Part shown: positions 31,764 through 39,217 of the stretch, one piece after another
Numbering within the stretch: the stretch's first letter is position 1
Layout: the number at the start of each line of letters is the position of its first letter
Assembly (NCBI GenBank): GCA_017448985.1
Contig: JAFSKL010000023.1
Span: forward strand, 1-64,000
Length of the DNA stretch: 64,000 bases
Source: Paludibacteraceae bacterium
Lineage (GTDB): Bacteria > Bacteroidota > Bacteroidia > Bacteroidales > Paludibacteraceae
Reading direction: 5' to 3'
Position numbers and translations under genes: made by a program
The notes under the pieces: model-generated
The model's database searches: none
What the model was told of the DNA's origin: nothing
Seen by the model: only the letters and a program-made list of their open reading frames with translations

Positions 31764-32894
31764 ATGGCAACAAAAATGACTATTACGAATCCGTTTTCCA
31801 TTACATCCTATTTAGGACCCGAGTATTTCTGCGACCGTGAACGCGAGAAGCAAGAATTGGCTGACGCGTTGTATAATCGGCGAAACGTGACTCTTATCAG
31901 TCCGAGGCGCATTGGAAAGACAGGACTCATTCAGCATCTATTCCATTCAATTGATACAAAAGAGGCACATTGCATCTATGTAGATTTATACAGTACCGCT
32001 GATTTGAGAGATTTCACCCAAAAATTCGCAGAGGCCGTATTAACGAAACAAATCACTCCGTTCTCTGAGCGTGTTTGGGAAGAGATAATTCGTATTTTCG
32101 GTGCTTTGCGCCCTGTGTTTTCTCCGGATCCTATTACAGGTCAGCCCAAATGCACGATAGATATTCAACCTCAGCGCGAAGAGTGGACACTTCAGCAGAT
32201 ATTGGCCTTTTTAGAGAAAGCGCAAAAGCCATGCTATGTGGCATTGGACGAGTTTCAGACGATAGCCGAGTATACAGATTGCAAGATGGAGGCCTTGTTA
32301 CGCGGATATATTCAGCAATTGAATAATGTGCATTTTATCTTTGCCGGCAGTAAGAAGCACGTAATGATACAGATGTTTACACAAGCCAACCGGCCATTTT
32401 TCCAAAGTACGCAAATAATGCATATAGACATCATTGACGAATCCAAATATTATCAATTTGCAGCACGTCATTTGGCCAATCATCAACAGCAAATCAGCGA
32501 TGACGCTTTTCATCATCTATATGCACAGGTGGAGGGCTATACCGGATATGTGCAAGCACTACTGAACCGGTTATACCAAAACGGGGCATCACCATTAGAG
32601 GAGACGACAATTCGTGAGGTACTAAATCAACTGTTACAAGAATTGACTCCAACCTATCAAATGTACAGTCGTCTCTTGACGGAGAAACAGATGCAAATAT
32701 TGCGAGCTATCGCCCAAGAAGGAGAAGTGAAAGAACCGGGAAGCAATGCCTTTTTACAGAAATATCAATTAGGCGCATACAGCACCGTACGAAGTGCCAT
32801 CAACACAATGATAGAAAAGGAACTTCTCTATCAAAAAGACGAAGGAGGGTACGTAGTGTACGATAAGTTCTTAGCGCTTTGGCTACAGCGATAA
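31764..32894 (+). CDS. AAA-family ATPase (ATPase_2 / archaeal-type)
   Basis: A 376-residue ATPase of a type common in multiple copies in Bacteroidetes. Walker A is SPRRIGKTGLIQHLF (about 45-59), Walker B YVALDEFQTI (about 157-166), sensor-1 FIFAGSKKHVM; a C-terminal winged-helix-like region (EKQMQILRAIAQEGEVKE) follows. No signal or membrane segment. Biological role is not established; the operator-like array before it suggests tight control, possibly by its own C-terminal winged helix. The stop is only 5 nt from the end of the convergent lptG. Confidence 0.8.
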   Translation: MATKMTITNPFSITSYLGPEYFCDREREKQELADALYNRRNVTLISPRRIGKTGLIQHLFHSIDTKEAHCIYVDLYSTADLRDFTQKFAEAVLTKQITPFSERVWEEIIRIFGALRPVFSPDPITGQPKCTIDIQPQREEWTLQQILAFLEKAQKPCYVALDEFQTIAEYTDCKMEALLRGYIQQLNNVHFIFAGSKKHVMIQMFTQANRPFFQSTQIMHIDIIDESKYYQFAARHLANHQQQISDDAFHHLYAQVEGYTGYVQALLNRLYQNGASPLEETTIREVLNQLLQELTPTYQMYSRLLTEKQMQILRAIAQEGEVKEPGSNAFLQKYQLGAYSTVRSAINTMIEKELLYQKDEGGYVVYDKFLALWLQR

Positions 32895-32899
32895 AAGTC

Positions 32900-33973
32900 C
32901 TACTTGCTGGCGCGGATGTAGAGAGGGATAGAGAGGGCGAGGAAGACAAGGTTGGGAAGCCATGCGGCCATGAAAGGCGACATGACATTGTTGACGGAGA
33001 AAGTAGTGCTTACCGTCGAGAAAAGGATATACAAGGCCGTGAGGACGATACCTATACCGAGGTTCTTGCCCATACCTCCGCGGACGCGGCGACTCGACAT
33101 GGTCACGCCGAGAAGCGTCATGATAAAAGCCCCAAGCGGCATGGCCCAACGCTTATGATACTCCACTTCAAACGCTTTCACATTGCCTGAACCGCGTTGC
33201 CGCTGCCGATCCATATAATGGTGCAGTTCAGGCGTAGTCATCTGTTTGGCATGTTGGGCGGTGATGAACATCTCGTCCGGGATAATGGGCAAGGTGATAT
33301 CCTTGCGTCCTCCGCGCTCCAGCGTCTCGTGCATGCCGGTGAAAGTACGCTCGGTATAGTTGTCCAAATGCCATAGTTCCAGCGAATCGTAATAGATACG
33401 ATCGGCAGTGATACGCGAGACCAGCGTCTTGTCGTCGAAATGCTCGATGGAACAACGGTACCCGATCTTAGAGCGTTTCTGGAACGATTCGATATAAAGG
33501 ATGGTTCCGGGTTCAAGCTCCATTTGCACATTACGGGCACTCTCGGATGTGAAATGCTCGATGTACTTATCCGTGAACTGCAGCATATGTTTGGAACTCT
33601 TCGGGATGACCCATCCGCCGAGAAAAATACCCAAGACAAAAAGCAGCGTGGCAGAGAGCGCATAAGGCACCATGAGCCGATGGTAACTCATTCCCGCCGC
33701 GTGCATAGCGATGATTTCCGAATTGCCTGCCAGCTTGGATGTGAAATAAATGACGGAAATGAAGATGAACAGCGAGCTGAACATATTCATATAATAAGGA
33801 ATGAACGGCAGGTAATACTCGAGGATGATTTCCTTCAGCGGCACTTGGTTCTCGAAGAAATCGTCCATCTTCTCGGTCAGGTCAAAGACGATGGCAATAG
33901 AGAGGATGAGCACTATCGAAAAGAAGAAAGTGCCGAGGAATTTTTTGATTATATAGTAATCTAAACGTTTCAC
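32900..33973 (-). CDS. lptG: LptF/LptG-family lipopolysaccharide export permease
   Basis: Inner-membrane component of the LptBFG transporter moving lipopolysaccharide to the outer membrane. N-terminal membrane helices (KFLGTFFFSIVLILSIAIVFDL and others), a periplasmic beta-jellyroll region with VQMELEPGTILYIESFQKRSK, and C-terminal helices with KRWAMPLGAFIMTLLGVTMSSRR match the YjgP/YjgQ family. The GTG at 33973 (VKRLDYYIIKKF) is preferred because it follows the tgt stop by 2 nt; an in-frame ATG at 34018 would overlap tgt. Confidence 0.9.
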   Translation of the reverse strand: MKRLDYYIIKKFLGTFFFSIVLILSIAIVFDLTEKMDDFFENQVPLKEIILEYYLPFIPYYMNMFSSLFIFISVIYFTSKLAGNSEIIAMHAAGMSYHRLMVPYALSATLLFVLGIFLGGWVIPKSSKHMLQFTDKYIEHFTSESARNVQMELEPGTILYIESFQKRSKIGYRCSIEHFDDKTLVSRITADRIYYDSLELWHLDNYTERTFTGMHETLERGGRKDITLPIIPDEMFITAQHAKQMTTPELHHYMDRQRQRGSGNVKAFEVEYHKRWAMPLGAFIMTLLGVTMSSRRVRGGMGKNLGIGIVLTALYILFSTVSTTFSVNNVMSPFMAAWLPNLVFLALSIPLYIRASK

Positions 33974-33975
33974 GT

Positions 33976-35109
33976 TTACAAACGAGTCATGACGGCGGGC
34001 AGGACGGAGGCTTTCCATTGGAAGAAGTCACCGGCGAGGATATGCTGTCTGGCCTGTGTAACGAGATCGAGGTAGAAAGCCAGGTTATGAATAGAGAGCA
34101 CCTCGAGTCCAAGCATTTCCTGCGCGTGTATTAAATGACGAACATACGCGCGCGTGTAAGCGTGGTCCACATATGAGCAACCCGACGGATCGAGTTCGGT
34201 GAAATCATCCTCCCACTTCTTGTTGCGGAGGTTCATGACGCCGTTCCAAGTGAAGATCATGCCGTTTCGTCCGTTACGCGTAGGCATCACGCAGTCGAAC
34301 ATATCGATACCCCGTTCGATAGCCTCCAGGATATTCCACGGCGTGCCGACACCCATGAGGTAACGCGGCTTGTCAACAGGCAGGATATCGTTGCAGACCT
34401 CAACCATATCATACATTACCTCGGTAGGTTCGCCTACGGCCAAACCGCCTATGGCATATCCGTCTCGATCCAAGTCCCGAAGCCGTTTGGAGGCCTCCTG
34501 ACGCAAGTCGGTATAGGTGCAGCCCTGCACAATCGGGAAGAGATGCTGCCTGTATCCATACAGGTCGTCGGTGCCATCGAAGCGCTCTATACAACGGTCG
34601 AGCCAACGATGAGTACGGTCCATCGAATCCTTCGCATATTTCTTATCCGCCGTTCCGGGACAACACTCGTCGAAGGCCATCATGATGTCGGCGCCTATCT
34701 CACGCTGGATATCCATGACGGATTCGGGCGTAAAGAGCAGTTTGCGACCATCAATATGGCTGGAGAAACGCACCCCTTCCTCGGTCATCTTGCGTATGTC
34801 GGTCAGACTGAAGACCTGAAAACCACCCGAATCGGTCAGAATAGGTCGCGTCCAGCCTTCGAAACGATGGAGTCCGCCTGCCTGATGCAGGATGGCGGTA
34901 CCGGGACGAAGGAAGAGATGATAGGTATTGCCGAGGATGATCTGCGCTTTGATGTCTTCTTCCAGCTCGCACCGCTGCACGCCTTTGACTGTTCCGGCTG
35001 TGCCTACCGGCATAAAAATAGGCGTCAGGATATCGCCATGGTCGGTATGAATGACGCCGGCACGAGGTCCGACGGAAGCAGGAGCACTATGGAGTTCGAA
35101 GAAGGGCAC
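33976..35109 (-). CDS. tgt: Queuine/preQ1 tRNA-guanine transglycosylase
   Basis: Exchanges guanine 34 of tRNAs with GUN anticodons for a queuine precursor. Visible: FMPVGTAGTVKGV, LTDSGGFQVFSL (general base Asp), GGLAVGEP, GVGTPWNILEAIERGIDMFDCVMPTRNGRNG (nucleophile Asp) and SIHNLAFYL. The usual CxCxxC zinc triplet is not present; the segment reads GCSYVDHAYTRAY. The GTG at 35109 (VPFFELHS) is chosen because upstream codons lie in the octamer repeat and panD. Terminal genes of the panD-tgt-lptG operon. Confidence 0.92.
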   Translation of the reverse strand: MPFFELHSAPASVGPRAGVIHTDHGDILTPIFMPVGTAGTVKGVQRCELEEDIKAQIILGNTYHLFLRPGTAILHQAGGLHRFEGWTRPILTDSGGFQVFSLTDIRKMTEEGVRFSSHIDGRKLLFTPESVMDIQREIGADIMMAFDECCPGTADKKYAKDSMDRTHRWLDRCIERFDGTDDLYGYRQHLFPIVQGCTYTDLRQEASKRLRDLDRDGYAIGGLAVGEPTEVMYDMVEVCNDILPVDKPRYLMGVGTPWNILEAIERGIDMFDCVMPTRNGRNGMIFTWNGVMNLRNKKWEDDFTELDPSGCSYVDHAYTRAYVRHLIHAQEMLGLEVLSIHNLAFYLDLVTQARQHILAGDFFQWKASVLPAVMTRL

Positions 35110-35111
35110 TA

Positions 35112-35151
35112 TAATGTTGTAATGATGTAATGTTATAATGATATAATGTTG
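35112..35151. repeat. 8-nt tandem repeat (taatgatg/taatgttg) between panD and tgt
   Basis: Five contiguous octamers: taatgttg, taatgatg, taatgtta, taatgata, taatgttg. The last codons and stop of panD (NNIISL, stop at 35133-35135) are encoded within the array. Confidence 0.95.
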
Positions 35152-35483
35152 TTTACCGGAAAGACGATGGCGGGTTTGAAGGTTTGGGCTTCTTCGGGCG
35201 TCATGAGGGCATAGGCCATGATAATGACAGTGTCGCCGACATGGATGAGATGTGCCGCTGCGCCATTGATACAGATGCAACCGGAGTTCCTTTTGCCGGT
35301 GATGACATAAGTCTCGATGCGGGCTCCGTTGGTATTATCCACTATTTGCACGCGTTCTCCGGCATAGATATTTGCCGCTTCCATAAGGGCCTCATCAATA
35401 GTCACGGAACCGATATAATCGAGATTGGCCTCCGTGACCTTCACCCGGTGGATCTTGGATTTAAGAATTTGCAACAACATCAT
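35133..35483 (-). CDS. panD: Aspartate 1-decarboxylase proenzyme
   Basis: Makes beta-alanine for pantothenate/CoA synthesis. The self-processing site is in YIGSVTID (Gly-Ser cleavage gives the pyruvoyl group), and [20 protein letters not shown] is conserved. Length 116 is standard. The C-terminal NNIISL is encoded by the octamer repeat. It has its own promoter and heads the panD-tgt-lptG operon. Confidence 0.95.
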   Translation of the reverse strand: MMLLQILKSKIHRVKVTEANLDYIGSVTIDEALMEAANIYAGERVQIVDNTNGARIETYVITGKRNSGCICINGAAAHLIHVGDTVIIMAYALMTPEEAQTFKPAIVFPVNNIISL

Positions 35484-35500
35484 TTAATCATTTGAGCGTG

Positions 35501-35532
35501 CAAAGGTACTGCTTTTTTTTGACATATGCAAA
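35501..35532 (-). promoter_or_regulatory. Promoter of the panD-tgt-lptG operon
   Basis: Minus strand: TTTG (35532-35529), 20-nt spacer, TACCTTTG (35508-35501). Confidence 0.85.
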
Positions 35533-35560
35533 AAAAAACGCCCAAAAGGACGTTTTTTCG
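35527..35560 (-). terminator. Probable terminator of the small secreted gene at 35566
   Basis: On the minus strand AAAACGTCC-TTTT-GGGCGTTTTTTTTT forms an A/T-flanked hairpin with a long T-run just after the stop codon. It partly overlaps the panD -33 element. Confidence 0.7.
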
Positions 35561-35565
35561 TAATT

Positions 35566-35850
35566 TTAACGCAGTTCGATGCGTCGTCTGACCATTTCGT
35601 TGTTCACTTTCGCATAGAGCCGGTAGGTTCCGGGCTTGAGTTCAAACTCGGCGTAAGAGCCCCGTTCTTTTTGAAGCAGTTTACCATTCATTGAATAGAT
35701 TCTCGCTTCCTCCATCTGCGTGGAAGTGACCACGAGCGTGTTTTCGCGGAAGCGAACCGTAAAATTATCATTGCTTTTTGCAGCGTCTGCGAAAATCACG
35801 CCTGTTACCAATGCAACCACTGTTGCCAAGATTAGAAAGATACGTCTCAT
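35566..35850 (-). CDS. Tiny secreted protein consisting of a signal peptide and a sorting-domain-like fold
   Basis: A 94-residue protein: signal peptide MRRIFLILATVVALVTGVIFADA, then about 70 residues resembling the type IX secretion C-terminal sorting domain (ARIYSMNGKLLQKERGSYAEFELKPGTYRLYAKVNNEMVRRRIELR; compare the usual pattern IYxxxGxLxxxxxx...LxxGxYxxxV...). There is no cargo domain. It could be a stand-alone beta-sandwich or a relic. It has a promoter with a leader of about 105 nt. Confidence 0.65.
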   Translation of the reverse strand: MRRIFLILATVVALVTGVIFADAAKSNDNFTVRFRENTLVVTSTQMEEARIYSMNGKLLQKERGSYAEFELKPGTYRLYAKVNNEMVRRRIELR

Positions 35851-35958
35851 AATTTGTCCTTTCTTTTAATAGTACCAATACCGGTTTTCGTTCGCACCAA
35901 TGCGTGGGCATCCCGCGTTTTCGCGTACCTTGAGAGCAGGTGCCATCGAAAAACGGTG
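35851..35958 (-). other. Long structured 5' leader of the tiny sorting-domain gene
   Basis: Between the predicted transcript start (about 35953) and the ATG at 35850 there are GC-containing potential stems such as CGCGAAAACGCG and GCGTGGGCATCCCGCG-like segments (in plus-strand orientation). No known riboswitch class is recognised; it could regulate translation. Confidence 0.35.
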
Positions 35959-35990
35959 CAAAGGTACGGTGTTTTTGTGAGGCGACCAAA
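35959..35990 (-). promoter_or_regulatory. Promoter of the tiny sorting-domain gene
   Basis: Minus strand: TTTG (35990-35987), 20-nt spacer, TACCTTTG (35966-35959). Between here and the typA promoter (35991-36164) only AT-rich sequence without a recognisable gene is seen. Confidence 0.85.
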
Positions 35991-36164
35991 TATTTTGCCC
36001 ACAAAGTGATAAATTTCTACAAAATGACGAATTGAGTTTACAAATTGTTAGCAAACTCTATTTAGAAATAGCAAAATGTTAAGATAAAGAGACTGTATTT
36101 TATGCATCGATTGTCACTTCGAGTTTCAAGATATCGATTTTTTATAAAAAAAGTACGCGCACGC

Positions 36165-36195
36165 TTGCGTATATGCGATTTTTTTTGTAATTTTG
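36165..36195 (+). promoter_or_regulatory. Promoter of the typA operon
   Basis: TTG at 36165-36167, 20-nt spacer, TAATTTTG at 36188-36195, 45 nt before the typA ATG. Confidence 0.85.
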
Positions 36196-36240
36196 CCGCG
36201 AATTTTAATTTGGCTTAATGTGGCCATATAACTAAAGAAT

Positions 36241-38091
36241 ATGCAAAACATTAGAAATATAGCAATTATTGCGCACGTGGATCACGGCAAGACGACGCTG
36301 GTCGACAAGATGCTGTACACGGCGAACGTGGTCAGCAAGCAGCAGTCGGCCTTCAGCAATCAGCCGACAGAACTCATTCTGGACAACAACGACCTGGAGC
36401 GTGAGCGCGGTATCACCATTCTGGCGAAGAACGTGGCGATAGAGTACAAAGGTACCAAAATCAACATCATCGACACTCCGGGGCACGCCGATTTCGGAGG
36501 CGAAGTGGAGCGTGTGCTGAACATGGCTGACGGCGTACTGCTGTTGGTGGACGCATTCGAAGGAGCCATGCCGCAGACACGATTCGTGCTGCAGAAAGCA
36601 TTGGAGATAGGCCTGAAGCCCATCGTAGTGATCAACAAAGTGGACAAGCTGAACTGCCGTCCGGACGAGGTACAGGAAGAGGTGTTCGACCTGATGTGCA
36701 ACCTGAATGCCACGGATGACCAGTTGGATTTCCAGACATTGTACGGTAGCGCCAAGCAGGGTTGGATGTCGTACGATTGGCGCAAGCCGACAACGGACTT
36801 GACTGATCTGATGGATGCCATCATTGAGTACATTCCTGCGCCGGAAGAGAACCCCGGCACGCCGCAGATGCTGATCACGAGTCTGGACTACAACAGCTAT
36901 GTGGGCCGTATTGCCATCGGTCGCGTCCACAGAGGCGAACTGAAGGACGGACAGCAAGTAGTACTTGCCAAGAAACCCCTCTCCGGCTCTCCCCTCAAGG
37001 GAGAGGGAAGCGAGCCCACATTCATCAAGACCAAGATCAAAGAGCTACACACTTTCTCGGGCATGACGCATGTAAAGACGGATGTCGTTCGCAACGGCGA
37101 TATATGCGCGCTCATCGGTATCGAAGGCTTCGAGATTGGCGACACGATATGCGATGCGGAGAACCCTGAACCGCTCAAGCCGATTGCCATTGACGAGCCG
37201 ACGATGAGCATGACTTTCTGCATCAACGACAGTCCTTTCTTCGGTCAGGACGGCAAGTACGTGACGAGCCGGCATATCCAGGACCGTTTGAACAAAGAGT
37301 TAGAGAAGAACTTAGCGCTGCGCGTGGAGAAAGGTACGGAAGAGAGCAGTTGGCGCGTGTACGGACGAGGCGTACTGCATCTGAGTGTGCTGATCGAAAC
37401 CATGCGGCGTGAGGGCTACGAACTGCAAGTGGGCCAGCCACAAGTGATCATCAAAGAGATAGACGGCGTCAAATGCGAGCCGGTAGAGAGCCTGACGGTC
37501 AACACGCCGGAAGAGTGCTCGGGCAAGATCATCGAGTTCGTGAGCACGCACAAGGGCGAGATGACCAAGATGGAGATGGTGAACGACCGCGTACATCTGG
37601 AATTCACAATACCGAGTCGCGGCATCTTAGGCATGCGAACCTATGTGATGAACGTGAGCGCCGGCGAAGCCATCATGGCCCACCGTTTCCTCGAGTATCA
37701 GCCGTGGAAAGGCGAGATAGTGAAGCGCAACAACGGTTCGCTCATCGCGATGGAAGCGGGAACGGCTTATGCCTATGCGCTGGACAAACTGCAGGACCGC
37801 GGACGCTTCTTCATCGACCCACAAGAGGAGGTGTATGCCGGACAGGTGGTAGGTGAGAACGCCAAAGAAGGCGACATCGTCATCAACGTGACCAAGAGCA
37901 AGAAACTGACGAACATGCGTTCGAAGAGTGCGGACGACAAGGCTGTGCTGCCGCCGCCCGTACGCATGAGCTTAGAGGAAGCGCTCGAGTACATCAAAGA
38001 AGACGAGTACGTGGAAGTGACACCTCACGCCATGCGAATCCGCAAGATCATCCTCGACGAGCTGGAGCGGAAACGTGCGGGACGCGTTTAA
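36241..38091 (+). CDS. typA: Ribosome-associated GTPase TypA/BipA
   Basis: Translational GTPase of the EF-G/LepA group acting on ribosomes under stress. G-domain motifs: AHVDHGKTTLVDK (near 11), ERERGITILAKN, DTPGHADFGGEVERV, INKVDK; then EF-Tu domain II, EF-G-like domain and the TypA C-terminal domain with RNNGSLIAMEAGTAYAYAL and MSLEEALEYIKEDEYVEVTP. Length 616 is slightly long, partly because of an insertion (PLSGSPLKGEGSEPT) at about 246-260 in domain II encoded by a palindromic repeat. It heads an operon with tig, mpl, dCMP deaminase and ctpA. Confidence 0.95.
   Translation: MQNIRNIAIIAHVDHGKTTLVDKMLYTANVVSKQQSAFSNQPTELILDNNDLERERGITILAKNVAIEYKGTKINIIDTPGHADFGGEVERVLNMADGVLLLVDAFEGAMPQTRFVLQKALEIGLKPIVVINKVDKLNCRPDEVQEEVFDLMCNLNATDDQLDFQTLYGSAKQGWMSYDWRKPTTDLTDLMDAIIEYIPAPEENPGTPQMLITSLDYNSYVGRIAIGRVHRGELKDGQQVVLAKKPLSGSPLKGEGSEPTFIKTKIKELHTFSGMTHVKTDVVRNGDICALIGIEGFEIGDTICDAENPEPLKPIAIDEPTMSMTFCINDSPFFGQDGKYVTSRHIQDRLNKELEKNLALRVEKGTEESSWRVYGRGVLHLSVLIETMRREGYELQVGQPQVIIKEIDGVKCEPVESLTVNTPEECSGKIIEFVSTHKGEMTKMEMVNDRVHLEFTIPSRGILGMRTYVMNVSAGEAIMAHRFLEYQPWKGEIVKRNNGSLIAMEAGTAYAYALDKLQDRGRFFIDPQEEVYAGQVVGENAKEGDIVINVTKSKKLTNMRSKSADDKAVLPPPVRMSLEEALEYIKEDEYVEVTPHAMRIRKIILDELERKRAGRV
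36976..37013. repeat. Palindromic repeat inserted in typA
   Basis: CTCTCCC (36987-36993) and GGGAGAG (36999-37005) form a 7-bp stem with loop CTCAA, flanked by further C-rich/G-rich sequence. It is in frame and encodes PLSGSPLKGEGSEP in domain II. Confidence 0.8.
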
Positions 38092-38096
38092 TGTAA

Positions 38097-38124
38097 AATT
38101 AAGAATTAAAAATTAAAAATTATA
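38097..38124. repeat. 7-nt tandem repeat (aattaaa) between typA and tig
   Basis: Four contiguous heptamers (aattaag, aattaaa, aattaaa, aattata) fill the intercistronic gap just before the trigger factor start. Confidence 0.95.
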
Positions 38125-38129
38125 GCATA

Positions 38130-39212
38130 ATGAAAATTGAACAAAGTGAATTGAAAGACCTGAAGGCGGTGATCAGCATCGAGCTGGGACCGGAGGACTA
38201 TCAGGAAGAAGTGACCAAACAGATCAAGCAAGTGCGCCAGAAAGCACAGATGCCGGGCTTCCGTCCGGGTATGGTGCCTGCCGGTTTGGTCAAGAAGATG
38301 TACGGCAAAGGTATTTTGGCCGACGTGCTGAACAAACAAGTGGGCGAAGCGCTCCAGAAGCACATCGATGAGAACAAACTGCAGATCCTTGGCGAACCGC
38401 TGCCTTGCGAGGACTCGCCGAAGATTGACCTGGACCACGAAGAGCGGTTCCCGTTCACCTTCGACATCGCCGTTGCGCCCGAGTTCGACGCTCGTCTGAA
38501 CGGCAAGAACAAACTGAACGAGTACACGATCGAGGTAACAGACGAGATGGTAAACAAACAAGTGGAGGCATATGCCAACCGTTTCGGCGAGTACATCCCC
38601 GAGGACAAAGAGGCCGGCAAGAAAGCGGAAGTCATTCCTGCCAAGATTGACGGCGAACTGTTCGCCAAAGTGTACGGCGAGAACGCTATCAAGGACGAAG
38701 CGGAGTTCCGCGCTCGCGTGAAGAGCGAGATAGAAGCCAGCATGGCAGAAGAGAGCAAGTATAAGTTCGGTTTGGACGCCAAAGAAGCCATCCTCAAAAA
38801 GATGGAGAAAGTGGCCTTCCCGGAGGATTTCCTGCGCCGTTGGGTGCTCGCCACGAACGAGAAGATGACAGCAGAGGAACTCGACAAAGACTTCCCGAAG
38901 ATGCTTGAGGAGCTGAAATGGCATCTAGCCAAAGACCAGCTGATGAAAGAGTACGATGTGAAAGTGGAGAAAGAGGATGTAGAGGCTTATGCCAAGGAAG
39001 TTGCTCGCATGCAGTTCATGCAGTACGGTCTGATGCACATCGAAGACGAGTACCTGACCAATTACGCCAACGAGATGCTGAAGAACGAGGACCAGTTGCG
39101 CGGCATCGTAGAGCGCGTGATCGAGAACAAGATCTATGCGGCTGTGAAGGGCGTAGTCAAGGTTGAGCAGAAGACGATCTCGCACGACGATTTCGGCAAA
39201 TTATTCAAATAA
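38130..39212 (+). CDS. tig: Trigger factor lacking its PPIase domain
   Basis: Ribosome-bound chaperone. The N-terminal ribosome-binding domain has MPGFRPGMVPAGLVKKMYGK (about 46-65, the tail of the signature loop); the C-terminal chaperone domain (KVYGENAIKDEAEFRARV to the end) is complete. Between them VEAYANRFGEY runs into IPEDKEAGKKAEVIPAKIDGELFAKVYG, so the FKBP-type PPIase domain (about 90 residues) is missing. At 360 residues it is about 90 shorter than usual Bacteroidetes trigger factors (about 450). The frame is continuous, so this is a real domain deletion rather than a sequencing error. Confidence 0.88.
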   Translation: MKIEQSELKDLKAVISIELGPEDYQEEVTKQIKQVRQKAQMPGFRPGMVPAGLVKKMYGKGILADVLNKQVGEALQKHIDENKLQILGEPLPCEDSPKIDLDHEERFPFTFDIAVAPEFDARLNGKNKLNEYTIEVTDEMVNKQVEAYANRFGEYIPEDKEAGKKAEVIPAKIDGELFAKVYGENAIKDEAEFRARVKSEIEASMAEESKYKFGLDAKEAILKKMEKVAFPEDFLRRWVLATNEKMTAEELDKDFPKMLEELKWHLAKDQLMKEYDVKVEKEDVEAYAKEVARMQFMQYGLMHIEDEYLTNYANEMLKNEDQLRGIVERVIENKIYAAVKGVVKVEQKTISHDDFGKLFK

Positions 39213-39217
39213 ACCAC

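Noticed and set aside
35110..35280. N-terminal extension of tgt through panD
   Set aside because: The translation is low-complexity and antisense-like, overlaps panD, and the tgt family begins at PFFELHS.
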